In this document: positions 27,401 through 36,999 of the stretch, in pieces
Layout of the letters: every line of letters starts with the position of its first letter
How positions within the stretch are numbered: the first letter of the stretch is position 1
Assembly (NCBI RefSeq): GCF_000428045.1
Contig: NZ_ATZE01000004.1
Location: 1 to 64,000 of the forward strand
Direction of reading: 5' to 3'
Source: Sedimenticola selenatireducens DSM 17993
GTDB taxonomy: Bacteria > Pseudomonadota > Gammaproteobacteria > Chromatiales > Chromatiaceae
DNA length: 64,000 nucleotides
Program-made: the position numbers and the translations under genes
Notes under the pieces: generated by a model
What the model was told of the DNA's origin: nothing
Seen by the model: the letters and a program-made list of their open reading frames with translations, nothing else
Databases searched by the model: none

Positions 27401-28600
27401 ATGGTTATAACACGATGTCCCTTGCCCCTTCCTCTGATCTTCTCGTCGCTGTTTCTGGTTGCTTGTGGCAACGCCGCCGTAAATCAGCGCAGTGCCAGTG
27501 GGCATGATTATCACCCGGACAAACAAACAAGCAAGCAGGAAGAGGCTCGCCCGGCGGTTGCGACTGTGCTGGACCTGCATCAGGCCCTGGATCTGAAAAC
27601 CTTGACACCGGTGCTGGCAACACGGCGCGTGGTCTATGTGGGTGAGTCACACGATAATTACGCGCACCACCGGGCCCAGTTGGCGGTTATTGAGGCGCTC
27701 TATGAATCCGGTGCCGATCTGGCGATCGGGATGGAGATGTTTCAACAACCCTATCAGCAGTATCTGGACGATTACATTGCCGGAAAAATATCCGAAGCAG
27801 AAATGCTTCGAAAGACGGAATGGTACGAACGCTGGGTCTACGATTATCGTTTTTACCGACCCATCCTGAATTTCGCAAAAGAAAATGGCATTCCAGTGAT
27901 CGCCCTGAATGTTCCGCGTGAGATTACGAGACGTGTTTCGAAGGCAGGTCTGAAATCGCTCAGTGAAGAGGAGCGGGGTCAGGTTCCCGCCGATATTGAT
28001 TACTCGGATCAGGCATATACTGACCGGCTTAAGCAGATTTTCAATCAGCACGGTAAAGAGATCAGTCAGGACTTTGAACGGTTTCTGCAGGTGCAACTGC
28101 TGTGGGATGAGGGGATGGCCGAAAGGGCCGCCGCTTATCTGATGGAACAGCCACAAAAACAGCTGGTGATCCTGGCTGGCAGCGGACACCTGATGCACAG
28201 TTCGGGCATTCCCAACCGGATACAGCGGCGTCAGCAGGTATCATCGGCAGTGGTGCTTCCGGGCGGTGATCTGAAGATTGAGCCGGGCATCGCTGATTTC
28301 ATGCTTTTTTCCGAAGCGGCCGAGTTGCCGCCGGCGGCCGTAATGGGGATATATATGGAGAAAGCGGACAATGGGGTGCTGGTCAGTGGAGTTTTGAAAG
28401 AGAGTGCCGCCGAACTTGGCGGTGTGGAGCGTGATGATATTATTCTGGCATTTGACGGGGAGGTGGTTGCTTCTCCGAATGACTTGCGGATACAACTGCT
28501 CAAGAAAAAACCGGGGGACGACGCCAGACTGACACTGTTGCGTCGGAGGATTCTGTTTGGGGACAAGCAACTGGAAGTAAACCTGACGCTGGGTCAGTAA
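27401..28600 (+). CDS. ChaN-type lipoprotein fused to a PDZ domain
   Basis: An exported lipoprotein of about 399 residues. From ATG 27401 the signal peptide ends in the lipobox LVAC, so Cys is the lipidation site. Earlier ATGs at 27341-27374 would put too many residues before the hydrophobic core. The middle (VVYVGESHDNYAHHRAQL, MEMFQQPYQQYLDDYI, ILAGSGHLMHSSGIP) is a ChaN/DUF399 domain, in which His residues can bind heme or metal. The last 90 residues (YMEKADNGVLVSGVLKESAAELGGVERDDIILAFDGE) are a PDZ domain. The gene is divergent from the peptidase. A heme or iron role is inference from the ChaN family. Confidence 0.82.
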   Translation: MVITRCPLPLPLIFSSLFLVACGNAAVNQRSASGHDYHPDKQTSKQEEARPAVATVLDLHQALDLKTLTPVLATRRVVYVGESHDNYAHHRAQLAVIEALYESGADLAIGMEMFQQPYQQYLDDYIAGKISEAEMLRKTEWYERWVYDYRFYRPILNFAKENGIPVIALNVPREITRRVSKAGLKSLSEEERGQVPADIDYSDQAYTDRLKQIFNQHGKEISQDFERFLQVQLLWDEGMAERAAAYLMEQPQKQLVILAGSGHLMHSSGIPNRIQRRQQVSSAVVLPGGDLKIEPGIADFMLFSEAAELPPAAVMGIYMEKADNGVLVSGVLKESAAELGGVERDDIILAFDGEVVASPNDLRIQLLKKKPGDDARLTLLRRRILFGDKQLEVNLTLGQ

Positions 28601-28716
28601 AACGGCTATTACCCGGGTCCGGTGCAGCGCAAGGCGGAGGTAGGATAGCAGGATTTTTTGGCACAACCGAACCAGCAGACATCCGTGCGTCCAACAAAAA
28701 CCGGTGTACTCAATTG

Positions 28717-28751
28717 GCTCACCGGAAGCGTTAGGCACGCTTCCGGTGAGC
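28717..28751. terminator. Hairpin between the ChaN-PDZ and csp genes
   Basis: A perfect 14-base-pair stem, GCTCACCGGAAGCG (28717-28730) with its complement (28738-28751), and a seven-base loop. There is no T-tract on either side, so it may act as an mRNA 3' stabiliser or as a weak bidirectional terminator. Confidence 0.5.
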
Positions 28752-28764
28752 GGATATCAGTAGC

Positions 28765-28974
28765 TTAGACGATAGTTACGTTTTCAGCCTGGGGACCTTT
28801 CTGGCCCTGAGTCACTTCAAACGTGACCTTTTGCCCTTCGGCCAGTGTGCGACGACCAGTGCCATTGATTGCACGGAAGTGAACGAAAACATCAGAACCG
28901 CCTTCGCGCTCAATGAAACCGAATCCCTTGTCATCGTTAAACCATTTAACGACACCGGTAACTAAATCAGACAT
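28765..28974 (-). CDS. Cold-shock domain protein (CspA family)
   Basis: A 69-residue single cold-shock domain. The two RNA-binding motifs are present: KGFGFIE (RNP1) and DVFVHF (RNP2). [12 protein letters not shown] and the C-terminal [11 protein letters not shown] match CspA-family RNA chaperones. The leader between a candidate promoter (29213-29241) and the start codon is about 230 bases, longer than needed for ribosome binding, as is usual for cold-regulated csp mRNAs. Whether this copy is cold-induced cannot be told from the sequence. Confidence 0.95.
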   Translation of the reverse strand: MSDLVTGVVKWFNDDKGFGFIEREGGSDVFVHFRAINGTGRRTLAEGQKVTFEVTQGQKGPQAENVTIV

Positions 28975-29352
28975 ATAACCCTCGTACTATATAACAGCGC
29001 CAAATTTTATTGGCATTACAAAAAACACTGGCCCTACTTGTATGTTGCCGGTGTGTGATCGTGCGACCACCTATCTCTTCCAGATAGATGGAGAAAATCC
29101 TAGCGTGACTAGATTCTTTTCCATCTACCCGATAACCAGGGTCATATACGAGTTCTGTCCTGCTCTGAATAGTTAAACCATCCGATAACAGTAATCTACG
29201 TTAACTCGCTTCATTCTCCACGTGGTTTGTTCACTAGTCAAGGACTAAATATACACAAATGTCACTCGGTTAATGACGATGAGAGTCGCTTTTTTGTTCT
29301 TTTAAAACACCTTTAAATACAGGTTGTTATAATACATATTTGATGTGTTTTT
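28975..29352. other. Long csp leader region
   Basis: A 378-base gap holding the candidate csp promoter and a likely 5' untranslated leader. It contains short hairpins (for example near 29080-29130, TCTATCTGG / CCATCTA-type pairing) but no ORF. Confidence 0.4.
29213..29241 (-). promoter_or_regulatory. Candidate sigma-70 promoter of the csp gene
   Basis: On the minus strand, TTGACT (29236-29241), a 17-base spacer and GAGAAT (29213-29218). The -35 is good and the -10 is weak. Confidence 0.35.
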
Positions 29353-30303
29353 TTAGATTACTGCATCGGTTGTTGCGTCAGCCACGTCGCCATCGTAACA
29401 GGCCTCCATCATGTCAATAAAACGTTTCGCTTGGGGCGAGAGATATTTGCCGCGGCGCAGCACAATGCCGTAGGTTCGTTTGGGAAAATATTCATTCAGG
29501 GGAATTTTCACCAGTTTCTCTTCGCCTGTCAGGCAGACGTCGGTAACAATTGAGATCCCCATGCCAAGTTCAACGTATTTCTTGATGACTTCCCAGCCAC
29601 CGGCTTCCAGGCCGGTCTTGAATTTGAGTTCATGCTGACGGAACACCAGATCGACCATACGCCAGGTGGTCAGGCTGGGCGGTGGAAGTATTAGTCCGTA
29701 GGGAACGATATCCTTCAAAGTGACACTTTTTTTCTCGGCCAGAGGGTGGCCGATCGGAACAATCAGTTCAGGAGAGTAGGTGACTAACGGTTTATAGATA
29801 ATGTCATCGGGTACGTCCAGCATTGAGCCGACAGCGAAGTCCGCCTCATCTGCCCGCAGCCTGGACAGGCCATCCCGTCCGCCAGTTACATTGTGCAGTT
29901 TGACCCTGATCTTGGGATGCTGCTCCATGAATTGTTTCAGCGGCTCGGGCAGTACATACAGGATAGTGGATTCGCCCGCCGCGATATTCAGATCGCCGGC
30001 TTCAAGAAGCCCCTGTTGCGCGATGAAGGTTTCATGCAGTTTATCCATGCCCTCGACAAGAGGTTGGGAGAGCTTAAACAGGATCTTGCCTTCCGGAGTG
30101 AGTCGTATTTTAGGTCCACGGCGCTCGAACAGAACGGTTTCAAGTTCCCGCTCCAATGCCTGGATCTGCAGTGAAACAGTCGGCTGACTGAGGAAAACCT
30201 TGTCGGCGGCTTCACTGATGCTGCCGGTTCGGGCGGCATGACAAAAAGCGCGTAATTGTTTGAGTCTGTTCTGTTTGTAGTAGATCGGGGCGGGCGATGC
30301 CAT
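29353..30303 (-). CDS. LysR-family regulator, divergent from the rnfB-PFOR cluster
   Basis: A 316-residue LysR-type regulator. The winged-helix domain is clear (LRAFCHAARTGSISEAADKVFLSQPTVSLQIQALERELETVLFER), and a substrate-binding domain follows (LNIAAGESTILYVLP, PIGHPLA, GMGISIVTDVCL). It has about ten extra N-terminal residues (MASPAPIYYK). The effector domain resembles CysB/Cbl in parts (GWEVIKKYVELGMGI), which suggests a sulfur- or anion-related ligand, but this is weak. It lies 231 bases from rnfB in divergent orientation and so is the best candidate regulator of the PFOR-Rnf operon. Confidence 0.88.
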   Translation of the reverse strand: MASPAPIYYKQNRLKQLRAFCHAARTGSISEAADKVFLSQPTVSLQIQALERELETVLFERRGPKIRLTPEGKILFKLSQPLVEGMDKLHETFIAQQGLLEAGDLNIAAGESTILYVLPEPLKQFMEQHPKIRVKLHNVTGGRDGLSRLRADEADFAVGSMLDVPDDIIYKPLVTYSPELIVPIGHPLAEKKSVTLKDIVPYGLILPPPSLTTWRMVDLVFRQHELKFKTGLEAGGWEVIKKYVELGMGISIVTDVCLTGEEKLVKIPLNEYFPKRTYGIVLRRGKYLSPQAKRFIDMMEACYDGDVADATTDAVI

Positions 30304-30534
30304 GGTGCTCTCTGGTTACTTTATTGCTGATGTTAATAGTAAGCATTGAAATAATTGGCCTGTCAAATACCACAATTTACACTACACTTTGCTGCACTTG
30401 CGATAATGAGTGCGATAGTTTCAAGTGAAAAGGATTCATCTGATTGAAATCAAAAGGAAAAAAATAGTATAACTTGAAACCGTTATATTTTTTTATACGG
30501 CAATAAATTGTAGTTTTGCTTGAGGGCCGAATAA

Positions 30535-31410
30535 ATGACCGATATCACCAGCATAGCCTTATCCGTTGGTTTTATGGCCGTACTTGGTTCGGTACTCGCA
30601 TCCATTCTGGTGCTTGCCAACAAGCGCCTGTTTGTCTACGAAGACCCTCGTATCGATGATGTGGAAGATCTCCTGCCCCGGGCCAATTGTGGCGCCTGTG
30701 GCAGCCCGGGCTGCCGTCCATTTGCTGAAGGCCTGATCGACGGCACTTTTGAACCCGCTCAATGTACAGTCAATTCCAAAGAGACCAATGAGCTGATTGC
30801 CGATTATCTGGGCGTGGATCTGGGTGCGCAAGAGAAACGTGTTGCCCGGCTTGCCTGTGCTGGTGGCAGTCACGTGGCATTCATCCGCGCCAGCTATGCC
30901 GGCATGAACTCCTGTCGCGCGGCGGCATTGGTCTCCGGCGGTGGCAAGGGTTGTTCCTGGGGCTGTCTGGGCATGGGGGATTGTGCCGACGTCTGTGATT
31001 TTGCTGCCATTAGTATGAATAAATACGGTTTGCCGGTGGTGAGTGAAGATCTCTGTACTGCCTGTAACGACTGCGTCGAGGTCTGTCCCAAGGACCTGTT
31101 TGAACTCCACTCCATTAACGAGCAGTTGTTTGTCGCCTGCAAAAATCTGGAGAAAGGTGAAGAAGCTGAAAACGAGTGCGAGGTGATTTGCACCGCCTGT
31201 GAGCGATGTGCAGTGGATTCGCCGGAAGGGCTGATTGAAATCAGAAACAACCTGGCGGTGATTGATTACAGCAAAAATGATTTGGCATCCCGGGTGGCGA
31301 TAGAGCGCTGCCCGACGGGCGCTATTGTCTGGTTTGATAAGCAGGGTGGTTATCAAGTGGGTAAAGACGCCAAAAAGATTATCCGCAAAGAGATGCTGCC
31401 CATCGGGTAG
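30535..31410 (+). CDS. rnfB: Rnf complex ferredoxin subunit RnfB
   Basis: A 291-residue iron-sulfur subunit that takes electrons from ferredoxin into the Rnf complex. Residues 1-28 form one membrane helix. A Cys4 cluster motif (NCGACGSPGCRPFAEG, then C at about 79) binds the first [4Fe-4S]. A middle segment (GGGKGCSWGCLGMGDCADVCDFAAI) and CTACNDCVEVCP give the ferredoxin-like clusters, completed by the late ERCPTGAI. The last motif (CTACERCAVDSPEG) lacks the fourth Cys in its usual place, although CEVIC just before it may compensate. It is the first gene of the PFOR-Rnf cluster, 64 bases before the PFOR gene and separated from rnfC by PFOR and tpx. Confidence 0.92.
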   Translation: MTDITSIALSVGFMAVLGSVLASILVLANKRLFVYEDPRIDDVEDLLPRANCGACGSPGCRPFAEGLIDGTFEPAQCTVNSKETNELIADYLGVDLGAQEKRVARLACAGGSHVAFIRASYAGMNSCRAAALVSGGGKGCSWGCLGMGDCADVCDFAAISMNKYGLPVVSEDLCTACNDCVEVCPKDLFELHSINEQLFVACKNLEKGEEAENECEVICTACERCAVDSPEGLIEIRNNLAVIDYSKNDLASRVAIERCPTGAIVWFDKQGGYQVGKDAKKIIRKEMLPIG

Positions 31411-31474
31411 TTGAAGTTTCATCAGTTGGGCTGCCAACAGAGATGGCTGTTCCCGAAATGTAGCAGAAGAGGAA

Positions 31475-34400
31475 GTGTCCATGTTCGGTAAAAAAGAGCA
31501 AAAGCAGTTTAAGTATCCCGGCATCCGCATGGCAATGGATGGCAATACCGCTGTCATTATGTGCGAGCGGGAGGCATCCGATGCTGCCGGTGCTTATCCG
31601 ATTACCCCCTCCACACAGATGGGTGAGTACTGGGCGGAAGAGGTGGCCCAGGGTCATATCAACGTCTCTGGCAAACCGCTGGTGTTCGTCGAACCGGAAT
31701 CTGAACATGCCGCCGCCGCGGTGACCGCCGGTATGGCAATGACTGGACTGCGTGCGACCAATTTCTCCTCGGCACAGGGCGTGGCATTCATGCACGAGTC
31801 GCTCTATGCGGCAGTCGGCAAACGCCTTCCCTATGTGCTGAATATCGGTACCCGTGCCATTACCAAGGCGTCACTCAATGTGCACTGTGGTCATGATGAC
31901 TACCACTGTATTGATGACACCGGCTTTTTCCAGGTATTTGGCGCAGACGCCCAGGAGGCGGCGGACCTGAACCTGATTGGCCGCAAGATCGCCGAGCTGA
32001 GTCTGACCCCGGCTGCAGTGGCACAGGATGGCTTCCTGACTACGCATCTGATCGAGCCTGTGATGGTGCCGGAGCGTGAACTGATCGAGGAATTCTGTGG
32101 TCGGCCCGACGACATTATCAGCTGCCCGACACCGGCGCAGAAGATGATCTACGGTGAAAAACGCCGTCGTGTCCCGGAGATCTGGGACGTGGACAACCCC
32201 ATGCTCTCCGGCTCGGTGCAGAACCAGGACGCCTACATGCAGGCGGTCGCTGCGCAGCGCCCCTATTTCTTCAATCACATCTCCAGCATCACCGATCAGG
32301 TGATGGATGAATATTACGAATTGACCGGACGACGCTACAACCGGGTTGGCCAGTACCGCATGGACGACGCCGAGTATGTGATTGCCGGTCAGGGCTCCAT
32401 GATCGTGCAGGCGCAAGTGGTGGCGGACTATCTGCGCGAGACCCGCAAATTGAAGGTGGGCGTGCTCAATGTCACCATGTACCGGCCGTTCCCGGGCGAT
32501 CTGATCGGCAAGGTGCTGAAGGGGCGCAAGGGCGTGGTGGTGCTGGAGCGTACCGATCAACCGTTGGCGGAAGACCTGCCGCTGATCCGCGAAATCCGTG
32601 CTGCCCTGACCAAGTGCATCGAGAACGGCATCACTGCGGGTGATCCCCCGTATGCCACATACGCCTCCTATAAGTCTGGCCAAGCACCTGCGCTCTATTC
32701 CGGCTCCTACGGTCTGGGCTCGCGTGATCTGCAGCCGGAAGGACTGATTGGCGCGATCGAGAACATGCTGCCGGACGGCAAGAAGCGCCGCTTCTTCTAT
32801 CTGGGTGTGGATTTTGTTCGGGAAGCGACTGATCCCAAGGCGGAGATCCGTCAACAGGAGTTGCTGGATGCCTATCCCCATATTGGCGAGATGGCTATCC
32901 GTGGCAGCGAGAATCCCGACCTGCTGCCCAAGGGTGCGATCACGGTGCGCATGCACTCGGTAGGCGGCTGGGGTGCCATCACCACCGGCAAGAACCTGGC
33001 GATGACCCTGTATGATCTGCTCGGTTATGATATCCGTGCCAATCCCAAGTACGGTTCTGAAAAGAAAGGTCAGCCGACCACCTATTACCTGTCGGCCGCT
33101 CCCGAGCCGATTCGACTGAACTGCGAATATCACTATGTGGATGTGGTGCTTTCGCCCGATCCGAACGTGTTTCTGCACTCTAATCCGTTGTACGGATTGA
33201 AAGAGGGCGGCTTCTTCATCATTCAGAGCCATCTGGAAACCGAGGACGAGGTGTGGGCACAGATTCCGGTGATGTATCAGAAATACATTGTTGATCACAA
33301 TATCCATGTCTACTTCGTTGACGGATTCAAGATCGCCAAGGAGGAGGCGTCCGATGCGGAGCTGCAGTTCCGCATGCAGGGTAACGCCTTCCAGGGAGCC
33401 TTCTTTGCCGCCTCGCCACTGCTGGAACGGGCACACCTGACCGAGCAGGGTCTGTTTGACGCCATTGAGACACAGCTGCGTGACAAGTTTGGCGGCAAGG
33501 GCGAGCGCGTGGTCACCGACAACCTGCGGGTGGTGCGGCGCGGTTTCGACGAGATCCGCGAGATCACCAACAAGCAGGTCGGCCTGACCCAGCAGGATAT
33601 CCGTAAGGCGGCGAAGATTCCTGTGATGCTGCAGGAGCTGCCCCAGGGTGACGGCCGGCTTTCCGACGTACATCGTTTCTGGGAGCAGACCGGTTCTTTC
33701 TACATGAGTGGCAAGGGTTCGGAAAACCTGGTTGATCCGTTCATGGCCACCAGCCTGATCCCGGCGGCTACCGGCATCTTTCGTGACATGACCCAGATCC
33801 GCTTCGACTATCCGAAGTTCATCACGGAGAACTGTACGGCCTGTGGTGATTGCTACACCGCCTGTCCCGACAGTGCCATCCCCGGGCTGGTCAATACCAT
33901 CAGCGATATCTTCAATACCGCCATCGAACGGATTGAGAAGAGGGGTACACCGACTCTCTATCTGCGACGTGAAACCCGCAACGTGGAGAAGAAACTGCGC
34001 GCTCTGATCGACGCCCAGGGTGAGGCCTCCGTGGTCTCCAGGCTGTTGGATCAGGCGGTACTGGAAGTGCTGGCCGAATCAGAGCTGGATGAGACCAAAA
34101 AGGCCGGTTTGGAGCGTGAATTCGGACTGTTCCTGGAATCCATCGGCGGTTTCGAGTTCTCGGTCACTAAACCCTACTACAGCAATCGGGAGAAGAAGAA
34201 CAAAGGCTCCGGCGGTCTGTTCTCCATTACCGTCAATCCCTACACCTGCAAGGGCTGTATGGAGTGTGTCGATGTCTGTGACGACGGCGCACTGGTGGTC
34301 GAATTGCAGACCGAGGCCGCAGTCGAGAAATTGCAGCAGGACTGGAAATTCTGGATGGATCTGCCCACTACCAATGCAGATTTCATCCGTATCGATGATC

Positions 34401-36397
34401 TGAACGAAAAGATTGGTGCGCTGGAGACCCTGCTGCTGGACAAGACCAACTACCAGTCCATGGTATCCGGTGACGGCGCCTGTCTGGGTTGCGGCGAGAA
34501 GACCGCCATCCACCTGTTTACCGGTACTGCCACCGCCCTGATGCAGCCACGGGTGAAGGCGCATATCGCCGAGCTGGATGACCTGATCAACCGGCTGGAG
34601 ACCCATGTCCGCCTGAAGTTGGCCGCCGGCATGGATCTCTCCAATACCGCCGCCATCAACGAGGCGGTCGAAGAAAACAAGGACAGTGACCTGACCCTGA
34701 CCAATCTCTCCGCCACTCTGGCGGAGGGGCAGGTGGTGGAACCGGTCGATCCGAAGTGGCTCAAATGGGCCACCCAGCTGCTGGAAAAGCTGCGCCACCT
34801 GAAATGGCTCTATACTGATGGCAATACCAATCAGGGACGCGCCACTATGGGTATTATCAACGCCACCGGTTGTACCTCGGTGTGGGGATCGACATTCCCG
34901 TTCAATCCCTATCCGTTCCCCTGGACCAGTCACCTGTTCCAGGACAGCCCCTCGGTGGCCATGGGTATCTTCGAAGGTCACATGGCCAAGATGGCCCAGG
35001 GCTTCAAGGTGATCCGCCAGGCCAAGCTGGAGCTGGAAGGCAAATATGATGCGGATGTGCATGACGACTTCTTCACCTACTTTGACTGGAAGTCGTTCAG
35101 CGACGAGGAGTGGCTGCTCTGTCCGCCGGTAGTCTCAATCGGTGGTGATGGCGCCATGTACGATATCGGCTTCCAGAACCTCTCCCGCGCCCTGGCTTCC
35201 GGGACGCCGATCAAGGTGCTGATCCTGGATACCCAGGTTTACTCCAACACCGGTGGTCAGTCCTGTACTTCAGGCTTTATCGGCCAGGTGGCGGACATGG
35301 CACCTTACGGCAAGGCGTGGAAAGGCAAGACCGAGATCCGCAAGGAGATGGGCGTGATCGGCATGGCCCATCGCACCAGCTTCGTGCTGCAGAGCTCTCA
35401 GGCCAATGTCACCCACCTGCTGGAAGGCTTCATTGATGGCCTTAACAGCCGCCGTCCGGCCATGTTCAATATCTACACCACCTGTCAGCCGGAGCATGGA
35501 GTGGCGGACGACGCCTCCGAGCACCAGGCCAAGCTGGCCCTGGAGTCGCGCGCCTACCCGCTGTTCCGCTACGACCCGGATGCCGGTGTTACCTTCAGCG
35601 AGTGCTCCAGCGTGGAGGGTAACCCGGCCATGCATGCCGACTGGCCAACCTACCAGCTCAACTATCAGGATGAGAATGGCAAGGAGTCCAGGATGGAGCT
35701 GCCGGTCACCTTTGCCGACTTCGCCTTCAGCGAGGGCCGCTTCCGCAAGCACTTCCGCTCGGTGCCGCAGGATGCCTGGAACGACGACATGGTGCCATTG
35801 CACGAGTTCCTCGACATGGATGATGATGATCGGGAAGGCCAGTATCCCTATATCTGGGCGGTGGACAAAAAGAGCCGCCTGATGCGGGTACTGGTTTCCC
35901 AGGAGATCGTCCTCTCTTGTGAGGAACGGCGTAATTTCTGGTATCAGCTGCGTTCCCTGGCCGGTGTCGGTGAAGTGGTGGATGAGGTTGAGATCGCCAA
36001 TCGCGCCAAGGCCGAAATGGCCCAGAAACTTACCTCCAGCCTGTTGGCCCTGGCCAACAACGGAGATATTTCAGCATTGGCGGACCTGCCGGCATCGTCC
36101 AGTGGTGGTAATGGCGCTTCGGCTCCCAGCACTGCTGCGCCTGCTGACTATGAACCGGTCTGGATCGAGACCCCGGAGTGTACCGCCTGTGATGAGTGCA
36201 CCGATATTGCGCCCAACGTGTTCAAGTACAATGATCAGAAACTGGCCGTTGTCATTGATCCCAAAGGGGCGCCGTTCAAGGATATCGTCAAGGCGGCGGA
36301 GAAGTGTACCGCAGGCTGTCTGCATCCTGGCACACCCTGGAATCCAAATGAGAAAGACCTCGATAAACTGGTAAAGCGTGCGGCAAAGTACCAGTAA
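31475..36397 (+). CDS. Pyruvate:ferredoxin (flavodoxin) oxidoreductase, single chain with an extra C-terminal ferredoxin domain
   Basis: A 1640-residue fusion of all PFOR domains, much longer than NifJ (about 1170-1200). Domain I starts with [24 protein letters not shown] and domain II has the CoA-side [14 protein letters not shown] gamma domain ([24 protein letters not shown]) follows. Two [4Fe-4S] motifs come next: [12 protein letters not shown] at about 787 and [11 protein letters not shown] at about 925. The TPP-binding part has [12 protein letters not shown] near 1000 and [18 protein letters not shown] near 1223. After a Ser/Ala/Gly linker, a ferredoxin-like end ([15 protein letters not shown], then [12 protein letters not shown]) starts near 1569. 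It converts pyruvate and CoA to acetyl-CoA with ferredoxin reduction; another 2-oxoacid substrate is possible. Confidence 0.92.
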   Translation: MSMFGKKEQKQFKYPGIRMAMDGNTAVIMCEREASDAAGAYPITPSTQMGEYWAEEVAQGHINVSGKPLVFVEPESEHAAAAVTAGMAMTGLRATNFSSAQGVAFMHESLYAAVGKRLPYVLNIGTRAITKASLNVHCGHDDYHCIDDTGFFQVFGADAQEAADLNLIGRKIAELSLTPAAVAQDGFLTTHLIEPVMVPERELIEEFCGRPDDIISCPTPAQKMIYGEKRRRVPEIWDVDNPMLSGSVQNQDAYMQAVAAQRPYFFNHISSITDQVMDEYYELTGRRYNRVGQYRMDDAEYVIAGQGSMIVQAQVVADYLRETRKLKVGVLNVTMYRPFPGDLIGKVLKGRKGVVVLERTDQPLAEDLPLIREIRAALTKCIENGITAGDPPYATYASYKSGQAPALYSGSYGLGSRDLQPEGLIGAIENMLPDGKKRRFFYLGVDFVREATDPKAEIRQQELLDAYPHIGEMAIRGSENPDLLPKGAITVRMHSVGGWGAITTGKNLAMTLYDLLGYDIRANPKYGSEKKGQPTTYYLSAAPEPIRLNCEYHYVDVVLSPDPNVFLHSNPLYGLKEGGFFIIQSHLETEDEVWAQIPVMYQKYIVDHNIHVYFVDGFKIAKEEASDAELQFRMQGNAFQGAFFAASPLLERAHLTEQGLFDAIETQLRDKFGGKGERVVTDNLRVVRRGFDEIREITNKQVGLTQQDIRKAAKIPVMLQELPQGDGRLSDVHRFWEQTGSFYMSGKGSENLVDPFMATSLIPAATGIFRDMTQIRFDYPKFITENCTACGDCYTACPDSAIPGLVNTISDIFNTAIERIEKRGTPTLYLRRETRNVEKKLRALIDAQGEASVVSRLLDQAVLEVLAESELDETKKAGLEREFGLFLESIGGFEFSVTKPYYSNREKKNKGSGGLFSITVNPYTCKGCMECVDVCDDGALVVELQTEAAVEKLQQDWKFWMDLPTTNADFIRIDDLNEKIGALETLLLDKTNYQSMVSGDGACLGCGEKTAIHLFTGTATALMQPRVKAHIAELDDLINRLETHVRLKLAAGMDLSNTAAINEAVEENKDSDLTLTNLSATLAEGQVVEPVDPKWLKWATQLLEKLRHLKWLYTDGNTNQGRATMGIINATGCTSVWGSTFPFNPYPFPWTSHLFQDSPSVAMGIFEGHMAKMAQGFKVIRQAKLELEGKYDADVHDDFFTYFDWKSFSDEEWLLCPPVVSIGGDGAMYDIGFQNLSRALASGTPIKVLILDTQVYSNTGGQSCTSGFIGQVADMAPYGKAWKGKTEIRKEMGVIGMAHRTSFVLQSSQANVTHLLEGFIDGLNSRRPAMFNIYTTCQPEHGVADDASEHQAKLALESRAYPLFRYDPDAGVTFSECSSVEGNPAMHADWPTYQLNYQDENGKESRMELPVTFADFAFSEGRFRKHFRSVPQDAWNDDMVPLHEFLDMDDDDREGQYPYIWAVDKKSRLMRVLVSQEIVLSCEERRNFWYQLRSLAGVGEVVDEVEIANRAKAEMAQKLTSSLLALANNGDISALADLPASSSGGNGASAPSTAAPADYEPVWIETPECTACDECTDIAPNVFKYNDQKLAVVIDPKGAPFKDIVKAAEKCTAGCLHPGTPWNPNEKDLDKLVKRAAKYQ

Positions 36398-36423
36398 CCC
36401 AACCAGCAAAGGAGAGAATTAAC

Positions 36424-36924
36424 ATGGCAACAGTAACCTTACACGGAAACCCTGTCTCCACCAGTGGCGAGCTCCCGGCGGTCGGTAGCAAGGCGCCTGA
36501 ATTTTCCCTGGCCAACAAGGAGCTGGCCGATGTGGGACTGGCTGATTTTGCAGGCAAGAAGCGGCTGCTCAATATTGTACCGAGCCTGGATACACCAACC
36601 TGCGCCATTTCCACCAAGAGGTTCAACGAGTCGTTCGCCGCGCGTGATGATGCGGTGGCCATGGTGATTTCTGCCGACTTGCCGTTTGCTCAGGGGCGCT
36701 TCTGCGAGACCGAGGGACTCAAGAACGTGGTCACGCTGTCGCTGATGCATGATCAGCAGTTCGCCAAGGATTATGGGGTGCTGATCACCGACGGTCCGCT
36801 GCGCGGGGTGACCTGTCGGGCCGTAGTGGTGGTCGACGAAAACGGTACCGTTACCTATACCCAGCTGGTGCCTGAGATCGGCGATGAGCCTGACTACGAG
36901 GCGGCGCTTGCAGCGTTGAAATAA
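36424..36924 (+). CDS. tpx: Thiol peroxidase (atypical 2-Cys peroxiredoxin)
   Basis: A 166-residue Tpx. The peroxidatic Cys60 lies in [16 protein letters not shown] and the resolving Cys94 in GRFCETEG, 34 residues apart as in the family. The C-terminal half ([26 protein letters not shown]) is also typical. It reduces lipid and alkyl peroxides with thioredoxin. It starts 26 bases after the PFOR stop with an AGGAGAG site before ATG and precedes rnfC, so it is probably co-transcribed. It may protect the oxygen-sensitive PFOR and Rnf clusters from peroxides. Confidence 0.94.
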   Translation: MATVTLHGNPVSTSGELPAVGSKAPEFSLANKELADVGLADFAGKKRLLNIVPSLDTPTCAISTKRFNESFAARDDAVAMVISADLPFAQGRFCETEGLKNVVTLSLMHDQQFAKDYGVLITDGPLRGVTCRAVVVVDENGTVTYTQLVPEIGDEPDYEAALAALK

Positions 36925-36999
36925 GTGCCGGGAAACGGTGTGGCCGCCTGGCGGTCACACCGAGCGATCGGTCAGGTTGTTGAGATAAGCGGAGAGAGA

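Noticed and set aside
30480-30500. CCGTTATA-T-run-TATACGG as a terminator
   Set aside because: It lies between divergent genes, where no transcript needs ending; it is more likely a regulatory or chance dyad.
31871-33673. 600-codon open frame on the minus strand inside the PFOR gene
   Set aside because: It is antisense to a well-supported PFOR, has a His/Val/Leu-rich composition typical of a mirrored GC-rich gene and matches no family I know. The same holds for 34079-35062.
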